Of a DNA stretch of 64,000 nucleotides, positions 26,285 to 35,238 are shown one piece after another. Source of the stretch: an uncultured Lachnospiraceae bacterium (GTDB taxonomy: Bacteria; Bacillota; Clostridia; Lachnospirales; Lachnospiraceae); assembly GCA_902765725.1 (NCBI GenBank), contig CACXAT010000002.1, positions 1-64,000 of the forward strand. The letters are read 5' to 3'. The position numbers and the translations under genes were made by a program. Below the pieces are notes generated by a model. The model saw nothing but the letters and a program-made list of their open reading frames with translations, searched no databases and was not told the DNA's origin. Each line of letters opens with the position of its first letter. The first letter of the stretch is position 1.

Positions 26285-26644
26285 ATGATTAAATCGGAAA
26301 GTTTAAAAAAGACCCGGGATTTTTCAGTCGTCTATCAGAATGGAAAGTCCATCGCGAACCGTACGCTGGTTCTCTATGTTCTCAGGGTAAAGGACAGAGA
26401 TACGAACCGGATCGGTATATCCGTGAGTAAGAAGGTCGGAAACAGCGTAGTCCGCCATCACCTGACAAGGCTTGTAAGAGAAAGCTATCGTCTACATGAA
26501 AAAGAATTCGTTGGGGGCATAGACCTGATCGTTCTGGTCCGGCCCGGCGCGAAAGAAAGCAATTTCTTTACTATTGAACGCGCGCTGCTCTCATTGGGAA
26601 GAAGAGCAGAAATCATCGAAAGCCATACGGAGGCACAGATATGA
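26285..26644 (+). CDS. rnpA: Ribonuclease P protein component
   Basis: A 119-residue basic protein that binds the catalytic RNA of RNase P and aids 5' maturation of tRNA. The ATG at 26285 gives the usual MIKSESLKKTRDFSVVY; an upstream TTG in frame (26231) falls inside the terminator stem and is rejected. The conserved RNR-like segment appears as RIGISVSKKVGNSVVRHHLTRLVRE. No clear ribosome-binding site precedes the start, which together with the upstream terminator suggests low expression. Its stop overlaps the yidD start (ATGA). Confidence 0.95.
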   Translation: MIKSESLKKTRDFSVVYQNGKSIANRTLVLYVLRVKDRDTNRIGISVSKKVGNSVVRHHLTRLVRESYRLHEKEFVGGIDLIVLVRPGAKESNFFTIERALLSLGRRAEIIESHTEAQI

Positions 26645-26850
26645 AGAAGATCATGTTATGGTCCATTCACAAATATCAGAAATATCTGTCTCCGGTTAAA
26701 ACGACCCGCTGTCCGTATTATCCGACCTGCAGCAACTATGCTCTGCAGGCAATCGAGAAATACGGTGCAGTCAGGGGCGGGATACTTGCCGGATGGAGGA
26801 TACTCCGCTGCAATCCGTTTTCGCACGGAGGATATGATCCGGTACCGTAA
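26641..26850 (+). CDS. yidD: Membrane protein insertion efficiency factor YidD
   Basis: A 69-residue protein whose start overlaps the rnpA stop. It has the conserved family core YQKYLSPVKTTRCPYYPTCS with the Cys residues, then the YALQAIEKYGAVRGG and RILRCNPFSHGGYDPVP motifs. YidD is a small peripheral membrane protein thought to help YidC insert membrane proteins. Its position between rnpA and yidC is conserved across bacteria. Nothing unusual is seen. Confidence 0.95.
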   Translation: MKKIMLWSIHKYQKYLSPVKTTRCPYYPTCSNYALQAIEKYGAVRGGILAGWRILRCNPFSHGGYDPVP

Positions 26851-26876
26851 TTTCATTTTTTAAAGAGGACAGACGA

Positions 26877-28136
26877 ATGAGTTTACTTACCAAGAGCGGT
26901 GGATTTCTTGGCCCGATCGCTACAGTGCTCGGATACGTAATGAGCGGCATCTTCGCAATTCTTGTAGCGATCAATATTCCGAATATCGGCCTTGCAATCA
27001 TATTGTTCACCATCGTCATCTATATGCTGATGTTTCCGCTGACCTACAGGCAGCAGAAATTCTCCAGAATGACCCCGCTGATGAACCCGGAACTGAATGC
27101 GATCCGCGATAAGTATAAGGGAAAGCAGGATCAGGTCTCCATGCAGCGCATGAATGAGGAAACCCAGATGGTTTATGCCAAATACGGCGTGAACCCTGCC
27201 GGCTCCTGCGTGCAGCTGGTGATCCAGATGCTTATCCTGTTCCCGCTGTACCGCGTGATCATGAATGTCCCGGCATATGTTTCACAGGTCAAGGATGTAT
27301 TCACATCACTGGCCGGACAGCTTCTGACAACCTCCGGTGCGGAAGAATATCTCAAAGAGATCGCCACTTCCATACAGGCAACCACGATCACCAAGAGCTT
27401 CACAGAGAATACGATCATCGATACGCTCTATAAGTTCCGTCCTGCAAACTGGACAGGACTTGCGGAGCAGTTCCCTGAACTGGGCAGTGTTATCTCCAGC
27501 ACGCAGAAAACGATCGGCGGCATGAACAATTTCCTCGGACTGGATATTGCGAATACACCGATGAATATCGTCAGAGAGCATGCTTCCGTGTGGCTTGTGA
27601 TCGCCGCAATCCTGGTTCCGGTCCTTGCAGCCTTTACCCAGTGGATCTCCGTCAAGCTTTCCATGGCAGGCAACCCGCAGCCGGAAGGTTCCGACCAGAT
27701 GGCCGGTACGATGAAGACCATGAACAACGTCATGCCGCTGATGTCTGCATTCTTCTGTCTGACTCTCCCGGTTGGTATGGGCATCTACTGGATCATGTCC
27801 GCAGTTGTGCGTACGGTCCAGACATGGTTTATCAACAAGCATCTTGAGAAGGTCGATATGACTGAGCTTCTCAAGAAAAATATGGAGAAGAACAAGAAGA
27901 AAATGGAGAAGAAGGGGGGCGTGACGGCTTCCCAGATCACTCAGAATGCGGCTATCAATACCAAGAATATAGAGAACCGTCCTCAGACCAGACTTGAGAG
28001 AGCCAAGAAGCTCACAAAGGAAGTCGGGAACATATCGGATGAGGCAGTGCAGAAGAAGAAGGATTACCGTCCCGGATCTCTGGCTGAAAAGGCGAATATG
28101 GTATCTCAGTATAATGAGTCTCACCGCAAGAAGTAA
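26877..28136 (+). CDS. yidC: Membrane protein insertase YidC/OxaA
   Basis: A 419-residue integral membrane protein that inserts and folds membrane proteins, alone or with SecYEG. Hydrophobic segments lie at about residues 20-60 (with the MFPLTYRQQKFS segment near the conserved groove), about 105-125, 230-260 and 285-315. A highly Lys-rich cytoplasmic tail (about 325-419) follows, as in other Gram-positive YidC proteins, and may contact ribosomes. No N-terminal lipobox Cys is visible, unlike Bacillus SpoIIIJ. The start follows AGAGGA. It lies between yidD and jag. Confidence 0.95.
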   Translation: MSLLTKSGGFLGPIATVLGYVMSGIFAILVAINIPNIGLAIILFTIVIYMLMFPLTYRQQKFSRMTPLMNPELNAIRDKYKGKQDQVSMQRMNEETQMVYAKYGVNPAGSCVQLVIQMLILFPLYRVIMNVPAYVSQVKDVFTSLAGQLLTTSGAEEYLKEIATSIQATTITKSFTENTIIDTLYKFRPANWTGLAEQFPELGSVISSTQKTIGGMNNFLGLDIANTPMNIVREHASVWLVIAAILVPVLAAFTQWISVKLSMAGNPQPEGSDQMAGTMKTMNNVMPLMSAFFCLTLPVGMGIYWIMSAVVRTVQTWFINKHLEKVDMTELLKKNMEKNKKKMEKKGGVTASQITQNAAINTKNIENRPQTRLERAKKLTKEVGNISDEAVQKKKDYRPGSLAEKANMVSQYNESHRKK

Positions 28137-28172
28137 TTGTGAAAAGTCCATACTATTAAGAGGAATAATGAA

Positions 28173-29288
28173 ATGAGTGAATTGATCAGGGTCAGCGGCA
28201 AAACCCTTGAGGATGCGATCACAAACGCAACCATCAGACTTGGCGTGACCAGTGACAAGATCGTTTATACGGTAATAGAGCATGAATCCAAAGGTTTCCT
28301 CGGGATCGGCGCAAAGGATGCGGTGATCGAAGTAAGAGCCAAGGATGAGGCGGATTTTGAGGCCGAGAGATTAAAGATCAAGGCTGAGGAAGACGCGGTG
28401 CGTGCCGCTCAGGAAGCAGCGGCAAGAGCTGAGGAACAGAAGAAAGCAGCGCAGGAAGCTGCCCTCAGAGAAGCTCAGAAGAAAGAGGAAGCTGCATCTT
28501 CCAAAGAAGAACCTGTCAGAGAGCAGGTCGCAGAGGAAGCGTTTGAAGAGTCTTCTGAAGAAGTGGCTGAAGAGACTGCGGAAGCTCCCAGAAAGAGAGA
28601 AAGAGAGATCAGACCTCTTGAAGATCCCAGCGAAGCGATCGCGAAGGCGGAAGGATTCCTCAGGGATGTATATCAGGCGATGGGCATGGATGTTGACCTT
28701 GTCAGCACCTATGACGGAGAAGTCCTGAATGTCCAGATGAATGGCGACGATATGGGCATCCTGATCGGCAAGAGAGGACAGACCCTTGATTCCCTTCAGT
28801 ATCTGGTCAGCCTGGTGGTCAACAAGGGAAGCTCTACCTATGTAAGAGTGAAGCTGGATACGGAGAATTACAGGGAGAGACGCAAGGCAACCCTTGAGAA
28901 CCTTGCCAAGAATATCTCCGTAAAGGTCAAGAAGAGCCGTCAGAGCGTATATCTGGAGCCGATGAATCCTTATGAGAGAAGGATCATCCATTCCGCGCTT
29001 CAGGGAGATCCGTTCGTGACGACCTACAGTGAAGGGGAAGAGCCCAACCGCAAGGTGGTCGTAGCTCTGAAAAAGGACGCTGACCTGGATGCTCTGGAGC
29101 GTAAGTACGGAGAGAGGCGTTCAAGAGGCGGATACCGCAATTCCAGAGGAAGAGGCGGCCGTCAGGACCGCAGAGGATCCAGAAGACACAACAGAGAGTC
29201 TGCCGGTGATATGACAGATTACATCGAGCCGGTACAGATTCCGGATACTTCGGCAAACAATACCGGTGATGCCTTCACAGAGGAATAA
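28173..29288 (+). CDS. jag: RNA-binding protein Jag/KhpB
   Basis: A 371-residue protein with three parts. The N-terminal Jag domain (about 1-55) has the pattern GFLGIGAKDAVIEV. A long Glu/Ala/Lys-rich, probably helical linker (about 60-150) follows. Then a KH domain (about 150-235, with GILIGKRGQTLDSLQYL) and an R3H domain (about 236-300, with ENYRERRK and MNPYERRIIHSAL) complete the core. The last 70 residues are Arg/Gly-rich, an RGG-like tail not present in most family members. Jag/KhpB binds RNA and affects cell elongation and division in Gram-positive bacteria. It follows yidC directly, the usual order, and ends at a good terminator. Confidence 0.93.
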   Translation: MSELIRVSGKTLEDAITNATIRLGVTSDKIVYTVIEHESKGFLGIGAKDAVIEVRAKDEADFEAERLKIKAEEDAVRAAQEAAARAEEQKKAAQEAALREAQKKEEAASSKEEPVREQVAEEAFEESSEEVAEETAEAPRKREREIRPLEDPSEAIAKAEGFLRDVYQAMGMDVDLVSTYDGEVLNVQMNGDDMGILIGKRGQTLDSLQYLVSLVVNKGSSTYVRVKLDTENYRERRKATLENLAKNISVKVKKSRQSVYLEPMNPYERRIIHSALQGDPFVTTYSEGEEPNRKVVVALKKDADLDALERKYGERRSRGGYRNSRGRGGRQDRRGSRRHNRESAGDMTDYIEPVQIPDTSANNTGDAFTEE

Positions 29289-29319
29289 GATCCGGTCTGG
29301 CGGACAGGCATGAGACAGT

Positions 29320-29353
29320 CGGGAGGTTATCATAAGATGGCCTCCCGTTTTTT
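29320..29353 (+). terminator. Terminator after jag
   Basis: CGGGAGG (29320-29326) pairs with CCTCCCG (29341-29347) and is followed by six T. It ends the rpmH-jag transcript; mnmE starts about 70 bases later. Confidence 0.85.
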
Positions 29354-29421
29354 ACATATTCGGATTATCATAAACGGTAGAGAACAGTCTGCTGCCGCAG
29401 GCTGTATGCCGGAGGTTGTAT

Positions 29422-30843
29422 ATGGGTTATGTAAGCGAAGATACGATAGCCGCGGCTGCGACTGCCATGAGCGCGGCCGGTATAGGAATCGTCAGGATCT
29501 CAGGACCGGATGCTGTCCGTGCCGCTGATATGGTATATCATTCACCAAAGGGAAAAACAAAGCTTTGTGAAGTTCCTTCCCATACGATCCATTACGGAAC
29601 GATCTGCGATAAGGACGGACAGGTGATCGACGAAGTCCTGGTCAGTGTTATGAGAGCACCCAGGTCCTATACGGCGGAGGATACCGTAGAGATCAACTGT
29701 CATGGAGGAGTGCTGGCCGTACGCCGCGTACTGGATGCCGTGATCTCCTGCAGTACTGAGGTTCCGATCCGCCTTGCCCAGCCTGGAGAATTCACCAAAA
29801 GGGCTTTCCTGAACGGGCGGATCGATCTCTCGCGGGCAGAGGCTGTCATGGATCTGATCGAGGCGAAAAATGAGTATGCCCTTAAAAACTCCGTAAGTCA
29901 GGTGCGGGGATCTCTGTATGAGAAGATCACTGCTCTCCGCTCTCAGATCCTGTATCAGATCGCCCATATCGAAGCCTCTCTGGATGATCCGGAAAACCTT
30001 GATTTTACTTCTCACATTGAAGAACTTGGAAACCAGGTTCGCGGATGGGAAGAAGAGATCCGCCGTCTGATCGATACGGCACAGGACGGCAGGCTGGCCA
30101 CGGAAGGGATCAGGACGGTCATAGTAGGAAAGCCGAATGCAGGGAAATCATCCCTGCTGAATCTGATGATCGGTGAGGAGAGAGCCATCGTGACAGATGT
30201 CGCCGGCACCACCAGGGATGTGCTGACAGAGACCATCAATCTTCAGGGCATCACACTTCTGATCACGGATACGGCAGGAATCCGTCAGACGGATGACCTG
30301 GTGGAGCAGATCGGTGTGGAGAGAGCAAAACAGAGTGCTGCCGGAGCGGATCTGCTGCTGTGGATCGTTGATTCCTCGGTGCCTCTTGATGAAAATGACA
30401 GGCAGATCTGCAGCCTTCTGGCAGGCAGGAGTTCAATTGTCTTACTGAATAAGTCAGATCTTGATACGGTAGTTGATGAGTCGGATATCCGAGGCCTGTT
30501 CGCGGACAGAGAAGAAGGCTGCAGGGTTCCGGTACTCTCCTTCTCTGCCCGGCAGAAAACAGGATTTGACGAACTGGTCGCAATGCTGAAAGATATGTTC
30601 TTTCGTGGTAAACTGTCGTGGAATGATGAGGTTGTGATCACGAACATGCGCCACACTTCTCTTCTGCAGAGGTCGGAGGAGAGTCTGAGAAAAGTGGAAG
30701 AAAGCATTGAGAACGGGATGAGCGAGGATTTCTTCTCCATTGATCTCATGGATGCCTATGAGGCACTGGGTGATATCATCGGGGAAGAGATCGGGGATGA
30801 TCTGGCAGATGAGATCTTCAGCCGCTTCTGCATGGGTAAATAA
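29422..30843 (+). CDS. mnmE: tRNA modification GTPase MnmE (TrmE)
   Basis: A 473-residue GTPase that works with MnmG to place a carboxymethylaminomethyl (or aminomethyl) group on the wobble uridine of some tRNAs. The ATG at 29422 follows CGGAGG; a TTG two codons upstream is less likely. The N-terminal folate-binding domain (to about 120) and helical domain flank the G domain, with G1 GKPNAGKSS, G3 DTAG and G4 NKSD. The C-terminal CxGK motif is present as C-M-G-K at the end. mnmG follows 29 bases downstream. Confidence 0.97.
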   Translation: MGYVSEDTIAAAATAMSAAGIGIVRISGPDAVRAADMVYHSPKGKTKLCEVPSHTIHYGTICDKDGQVIDEVLVSVMRAPRSYTAEDTVEINCHGGVLAVRRVLDAVISCSTEVPIRLAQPGEFTKRAFLNGRIDLSRAEAVMDLIEAKNEYALKNSVSQVRGSLYEKITALRSQILYQIAHIEASLDDPENLDFTSHIEELGNQVRGWEEEIRRLIDTAQDGRLATEGIRTVIVGKPNAGKSSLLNLMIGEERAIVTDVAGTTRDVLTETINLQGITLLITDTAGIRQTDDLVEQIGVERAKQSAAGADLLLWIVDSSVPLDENDRQICSLLAGRSSIVLLNKSDLDTVVDESDIRGLFADREEGCRVPVLSFSARQKTGFDELVAMLKDMFFRGKLSWNDEVVITNMRHTSLLQRSEESLRKVEESIENGMSEDFFSIDLMDAYEALGDIIGEEIGDDLADEIFSRFCMGK

Positions 30844-30872
30844 GCAGGTACAATACAGACAGGAATAAGCGA

Positions 30873-32750
30873 ATGATAGAAGAACATGTTGATGTAGTGA
30901 TCGTCGGTGCAGGTCATGCCGGATGTGAGGCGGCCCTTGCCTGTGCAAGGCTCGGACTTGAGACGGTGGTATTTACCATGAGCGTCGAATCGATCGCCAT
31001 GATGCCCTGCAATCCGCATATCGGAGGAAGCTCCAAGGGTCATCTGGTGAGAGAGATAGACGCACTGGGCGGAGAGATGGCCAGGTGCATAGACAAAACC
31101 TTTCTGCAGAGCAAGATGCTCAATCAGTCGAAGGGTCCCGCAGTCCATTCACTGAGGGCTCAGGCTGACAAGGCGGCCTACTCTGCTCTCATGCGCCATA
31201 CACTGGAAGAACAGGAGCACCTTCAGATCAGGCAGCAGGAAATTACCGGGATCGTTACGGATGAAAATAACCGGCTGACCGGAGTTACCACCATATCGGG
31301 GACGCTCTGGCACTGCAAGGCTGCCGTTCTGTGTACCGGAACCTACCTGAACGCCCGCTGTATCTATGGAGATGTGTCGGTTGCGACCGGACCGAACGGG
31401 ACCCAGTCAGCTGCTTTCCTGACCGACTCACTCAAAGAGCACGGAATCGAGATGTACCGGTTTAAGACGGGAACACCTGCAAGAATGGACGGGAAGACCA
31501 TTGACTATTCGAAAATGGTCCGGCAGGATGGAGATGTTCCCGTAGTTCCATTTTCATTTGAGACCGATCCTGCGTCGGTACAGATCGAGCAGATGCCGGT
31601 ATATCTGACCCATACCAATGAAGAGACCCACAGGATCCTGAGAGAGAATCTGGACCGCTCTCCTCTCTTCTCCGGACAGATCAAGGGAACCGGTCCGCGC
31701 TACTGCCCGTCCATCGAAGATAAGGTGGTCAGATTTGCCGATAAACCGTCTCATCAGGTATTTGTCGAGCCTCAGGGCAGGGATACCAATGAGATGTATA
31801 TCGACGGGATGTCCAGCAGCATGCCGGAGGATGTCCAGATTAGAATGTACAGGACTGTGCCTGGCCTGGAGAACGCACGCATCGTAAAGATGGCCTATGC
31901 GATCGAATATGACTGCATCAATGCCCTGCAGCTGACTCCTTCCTTTGAGTTTAAGAAGATTCCAGGCCTGTATTCAGGCGGTCAGTTTAACGGAAGCTCC
32001 GGTTATGAAGAGGCGGCCGCGCAGGGACTGTATGCCGGTATCAATGCAGCCATGAAGATACTGGGCAGGGAGAGACTCTTTATAGACCGCTCAGAGGGCT
32101 ACATAGGCGTTCTGGTTGATGATCTGATCACGAAAGAGAATCATGAACCCTACCGCATGATGACATCCCGCGCAGAGTACAGGCTTCTTCTGCGGCAGGA
32201 TAACGCTGAACTGAGACTGCTGGAAAAGGGATACCGCTGCGGACTGGTCCCTGAGGAGAGATATCAGAGGTTCCTGAAAAAGAAGGAACAGATCCGTGAA
32301 GAGATAGCAAGAGTCAAATCCCTGAGAGTCGGGGCAGGAGCCGCGATACAGAAGTGTCTGGCAGAGCTTGGCAGTACACCGCTCTCCACATCCGCTACCA
32401 TGGCGGAACTGATCAGAAGACCGGAGCTTGATTACAGATCCCTTTCTCCCATTGATCCGGACAGGCCTGAGCTTCCCTATGATGTACAGGAAGAGGTTAA
32501 TATAGAGATCAAATATGAGGGATATATAACCAGGCAGGAAAGACAGGTCGAACAGTTCAGAAAGATGGAAGAGAAGAAGATCCCGGATGACATCGACTAT
32601 GATCAGGTTCCCAGCCTTAGAAATGAAGCGAGGCAGAAACTGAAGGAAGTACGGCCGTCTTCCATAGGCCAGGCATCCAGAGTGATGGGAGTCAATCCTG
32701 CCGATGTCTCGGTCCTTCTGGTTTATCTGAAAGGCAATAACAGACTGTAA
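30873..32750 (+). CDS. mnmG: tRNA uridine-5-carboxymethylaminomethyl modification protein MnmG (GidA)
   Basis: A 625-residue FAD-dependent partner of MnmE. It begins with the dinucleotide-binding motif VDVVIVGAGHAGCEAALACAR and has the family segments MMPCNPHIGGSSKGHLVREID and GQFNGSSGYEEAAAQGLYAG. The C-terminal helical domain (about 550-625) that contacts MnmE and tRNA is complete. Length is normal. The start follows AGGAATAA. It sits between mnmE and rsmG, the classic gid order next to the origin. Confidence 0.98.
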   Translation: MIEEHVDVVIVGAGHAGCEAALACARLGLETVVFTMSVESIAMMPCNPHIGGSSKGHLVREIDALGGEMARCIDKTFLQSKMLNQSKGPAVHSLRAQADKAAYSALMRHTLEEQEHLQIRQQEITGIVTDENNRLTGVTTISGTLWHCKAAVLCTGTYLNARCIYGDVSVATGPNGTQSAAFLTDSLKEHGIEMYRFKTGTPARMDGKTIDYSKMVRQDGDVPVVPFSFETDPASVQIEQMPVYLTHTNEETHRILRENLDRSPLFSGQIKGTGPRYCPSIEDKVVRFADKPSHQVFVEPQGRDTNEMYIDGMSSSMPEDVQIRMYRTVPGLENARIVKMAYAIEYDCINALQLTPSFEFKKIPGLYSGGQFNGSSGYEEAAAQGLYAGINAAMKILGRERLFIDRSEGYIGVLVDDLITKENHEPYRMMTSRAEYRLLLRQDNAELRLLEKGYRCGLVPEERYQRFLKKKEQIREEIARVKSLRVGAGAAIQKCLAELGSTPLSTSATMAELIRRPELDYRSLSPIDPDRPELPYDVQEEVNIEIKYEGYITRQERQVEQFRKMEEKKIPDDIDYDQVPSLRNEARQKLKEVRPSSIGQASRVMGVNPADVSVLLVYLKGNNRL

Positions 32751-32776
32751 GAAAATGTGCAGGAGCTATTATATCG

Positions 32777-33517
32777 ATGAATATAGATATAAATAATTAT
32801 AATATATCGACACTTGTCGATGGATGCAGACAGCTGAATATAGAGCTCTCAGATGAACAGATTCGCCAGTTTATCTGTTATTATGAGATGATGACAGAGA
32901 AGAATAAGGTGATGAATCTCACTGCCATCACAGAGTGGAAAGAAGTACTTACAAGGCATTTTCTCGACAGTCTCCTGGTATGCAGGGTTGTGGATCTGTC
33001 CGGGAAGAGTCTGACCGTACTTGACCTTGGTACAGGGGCAGGTTTTCCGGGAATTCCGCTGAAGATCGCGTTTCCGCAGCTGCGTGTTACCCTTGCGGAT
33101 TCACTGAACAAGCGCATCGTCTTCCTCAATGAGGTGATTGAAGCGCTGCAGCTGAAGGAGATCAGTGCGGTTCATGCCAGAGCAGAGGAGCTCGGACACA
33201 GGAAGGAATACCGTGAGAAGTATGATCTTGTAGTGTCGAGAGCTGTGGCGAATCTTTCCTCATTGAGTGAATACTGCATTCCCTTTGTCAGAACAGGCGG
33301 CAGATTTATATCATACAAATCGACAAATATCGATACGGAATACCAGGATTCAAAGAGAGCATTCTTAATCCTGGGAGGCAGGTCGGAAGGTGTTAAGACT
33401 CTTCCCCTTCCTGAAACCGATCTGGAGAGATCATTTGTCATAGTTGATAAGGTGAAGGCTACACCTTTGAAATATCCGAGAAAGGCAGGAACTCCTTCCA
33501 GGGAACCCCTGCAGTGA
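32777..33517 (+). CDS. rsmG: 16S rRNA (guanine-N7)-methyltransferase RsmG (GidB)
   Basis: A 246-residue methyltransferase that uses SAM to make m7G in helix 18 of 16S rRNA (G527 in E. coli numbering). The SAM-binding motif VLDLGTGAGFPGIPLKI is near residue 80; LTAITEW and DLVVSRAVANLSSL are typical of the family. The start follows AGGAG. It is 27 bases after mnmG and ends before a strong terminator. Loss of RsmG gives low-level streptomycin resistance in other bacteria; this copy looks intact. Confidence 0.97.
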   Translation: MNIDINNYNISTLVDGCRQLNIELSDEQIRQFICYYEMMTEKNKVMNLTAITEWKEVLTRHFLDSLLVCRVVDLSGKSLTVLDLGTGAGFPGIPLKIAFPQLRVTLADSLNKRIVFLNEVIEALQLKEISAVHARAEELGHRKEYREKYDLVVSRAVANLSSLSEYCIPFVRTGGRFISYKSTNIDTEYQDSKRAFLILGGRSEGVKTLPLPETDLERSFVIVDKVKATPLKYPRKAGTPSREPLQ

Positions 33518-33562
33518 TCTCAGTATATTTCTGAACTGATCTTCCGGGAAAAAGAATAGAAG

Positions 33563-33597
33563 GGCCGAGGTTCATGTGGTGTGAACCTCGGCCTTTT
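33563..33597 (+). terminator. Terminator after rsmG
   Basis: A perfect 12-bp stem (GGCCGAGGTTCA / TGAACCTCGGCC) with a 7-nt loop is followed by TTTT. It ends mnmE-mnmG-rsmG and faces the convergent alpha/beta-hydrolase-like gene. Confidence 0.88.
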
Positions 33598-33644
33598 ATC
33601 AATATTATATAAACACTTCCCCTTGAATGTCTTTGGATGTGCAG

Positions 33645-34598
33645 TCAGCCCAGACTGTTGAATGCAGCGATAAATTCTGATGGGTTTTCCATCTGGGGCA
33701 GCATGCCGGCTGATGGAACAGCCTGTATTTTCAGGGAAGAATCCTCCTTCTGATAGACACTCGCGATCATCTCTGCGTTCTCAGCCTTTTCACCGTAGAT
33801 GATACACAGCTTCTCTCCCACCTTCCTGAGAGCCTTGCTGAGATCGACCGTCATCGTATTACCCTGGATGGATGCAAGGAGATATTTTCCTTTTCCCTCA
33901 TTGAAGTGTGCACCCTCATAAAAAGCATCTGTGAATCTGTTCTTGGAGCGGAAAGGATTATACATATATTTCTCGGTGAAGGCATAGTCTATATTACTCC
34001 TGGACTGAGACATATTGTATACACTGGTTCCGATAACCGGCAGGGCGATCAGGATAGATGCTGCGCTGGACCGCCTGGTGGGTGTGCGCATCAGGGCATT
34101 CAGACTCTTTGGATTCACTGCGACTATTCGATCGATCAGAGACTCATCGTGGGCAGCTGTGGTGATCGCAAAGGAGGATGAATAACCGCTTGCGATGACT
34201 GTACATTTCTTTTTAACGATGTCCTTGATAAAGGACGTCAGAAACAGTTCATAGAAATAATTCGTATAGGTCATCTTTTTCTTGGATGATCTGCCGCAGC
34301 CGGGAAGGTCTATGGTATATACAGTATGATCCATGCTCAGTGCATCAACGACTTCATTCCATTCATAAGAACTGAAAGCCGGATGAAGATCATGAATCAG
34401 AACCAGCGGGTCGCCGGCTCCGTATCTGTGATAGAAGACTTCTCCATGTTTCCATGTATAGTATTTACCGCCGCCGGGTTTGAGCATATTCTTACCTGCA
34501 GCAATCGAATTGATAAAGCTGTTGGAAAGGTGCATGATACCCAGTGCGAAGGTATCAAGCTTTATAAGGGTCTTGATATGTTCTGTAAAGCGTGACAT
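33645..34598 (-). CDS. Alpha/beta-hydrolase-fold protein with incomplete catalytic triad
   Basis: About 317 residues from the ATG at 34598, chosen because GGAGG lies upstream; the open frame goes on to 34718 without a ribosome-binding site. The fold is recognisable from PLVLIHDLHPAFSSYEW, YTIDLPGCGRS and a nucleophile-elbow-like SGYSSSF (Ser140). The strand-7 Asp is replaced in YGEKAENAE, and the usual His appears as Met in AGMLPQMENP. With both gone it is probably not a working hydrolase, or it uses other residues. An N-terminal amphipathic region (1-45) may touch the membrane. It stands alone, convergent to rsmG, beside the parS cluster. Confidence 0.78.
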   Translation of the reverse strand: MSRFTEHIKTLIKLDTFALGIMHLSNSFINSIAAGKNMLKPGGGKYYTWKHGEVFYHRYGAGDPLVLIHDLHPAFSSYEWNEVVDALSMDHTVYTIDLPGCGRSSKKKMTYTNYFYELFLTSFIKDIVKKKCTVIASGYSSSFAITTAAHDESLIDRIVAVNPKSLNALMRTPTRRSSAASILIALPVIGTSVYNMSQSRSNIDYAFTEKYMYNPFRSKNRFTDAFYEGAHFNEGKGKYLLASIQGNTMTVDLSKALRKVGEKLCIIYGEKAENAEMIASVYQKEDSSLKIQAVPSAGMLPQMENPSEFIAAFNSLG

Positions 34599-34732
34599 AT
34601 ATTCATACCTCCATACACGTTTGAAATGCGTATGACTGTTGTAATGATCTGCAATAAGGTAATTATACAGTAAATTAGTTTCATCTACCACAGACAAATC
34701 ATGTGATTTGTTGTTCATCCTTTATTTCTAAA

Positions 34733-35155
34733 TGTTTCACGTGAAACAAAGCACTCCTCTATACAGGATAGTTTATTCTAAGTTCTGATCAGAATAGTGT
34801 TGTGAGGACTTTGAATGTACATAATCATTCTGGCGGGAGATGATTCTGCAGAAGGGATGAGAAACTTGTCCCTTCTGTGTTTCACGTGAAACATTTATTT
34901 GTCTACGATTATAGAATAGTCTTATTCTGTAACAACCGTAATTATACCCAGGGATGAGTTTATGGATCTATAGTATGAGGAGTAGCCTCAAACAGATAGT
35001 GAGATAATAGGATAAATGTTTCACGTGAAACACAGGGAGATTAGATAGATATATTAGAATTAATTGTCAGTTATAGTGTTTCACGTGAAACAATAGAAAG
35101 GAATAGCAGTAATCTGAAAGCAAAAGCAGAAAAATAAAATGTTTCACGTGAAACA
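34733..35155. repeat. parS: Cluster of five parS centromere sites
   Basis: Five perfect copies of the 16-bp ParB-binding palindrome TGTTTCACGTGAAACA lie at 34733-34748, 34878-34893, 35017-35032, 35077-35092 and 35140-35155. They fill the otherwise gene-free 640 bases between the hydrolase-like gene and parA. ParB loads here, spreads, and recruits SMC to organise and separate sister origins. The cluster is about 9 kb from the origin centre. The bases between the sites are A/T-rich and show no other feature I can support. Confidence 0.97.
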
Positions 35156-35199
35156 AAGTCGATTTTAATAGAATATCTCTTTTTTCAATCTTTAAGCTG

Positions 35200-35208
35200 T
35201 GGTATAGT
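35200..35208 (+). promoter_or_regulatory. parA: Candidate extended -10 promoter of parA
   Basis: TGGTATAGT (extended -10 plus TATAGT) lies 31 bases before the parA ATG, 45 bases downstream of the last parS site. No good -35 is seen. ParB bound at the nearby parS could repress it. Confidence 0.5.
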
Positions 35209-35238
35209 AGTGAATGCATTGTAAAGGAGTATAAAATA

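Noticed and set aside
34733-35155. CRISPR-like array
   Set aside because: The repeats are parS palindromes with unequal spacing of 28 to 129 bases, and no cas genes are near.
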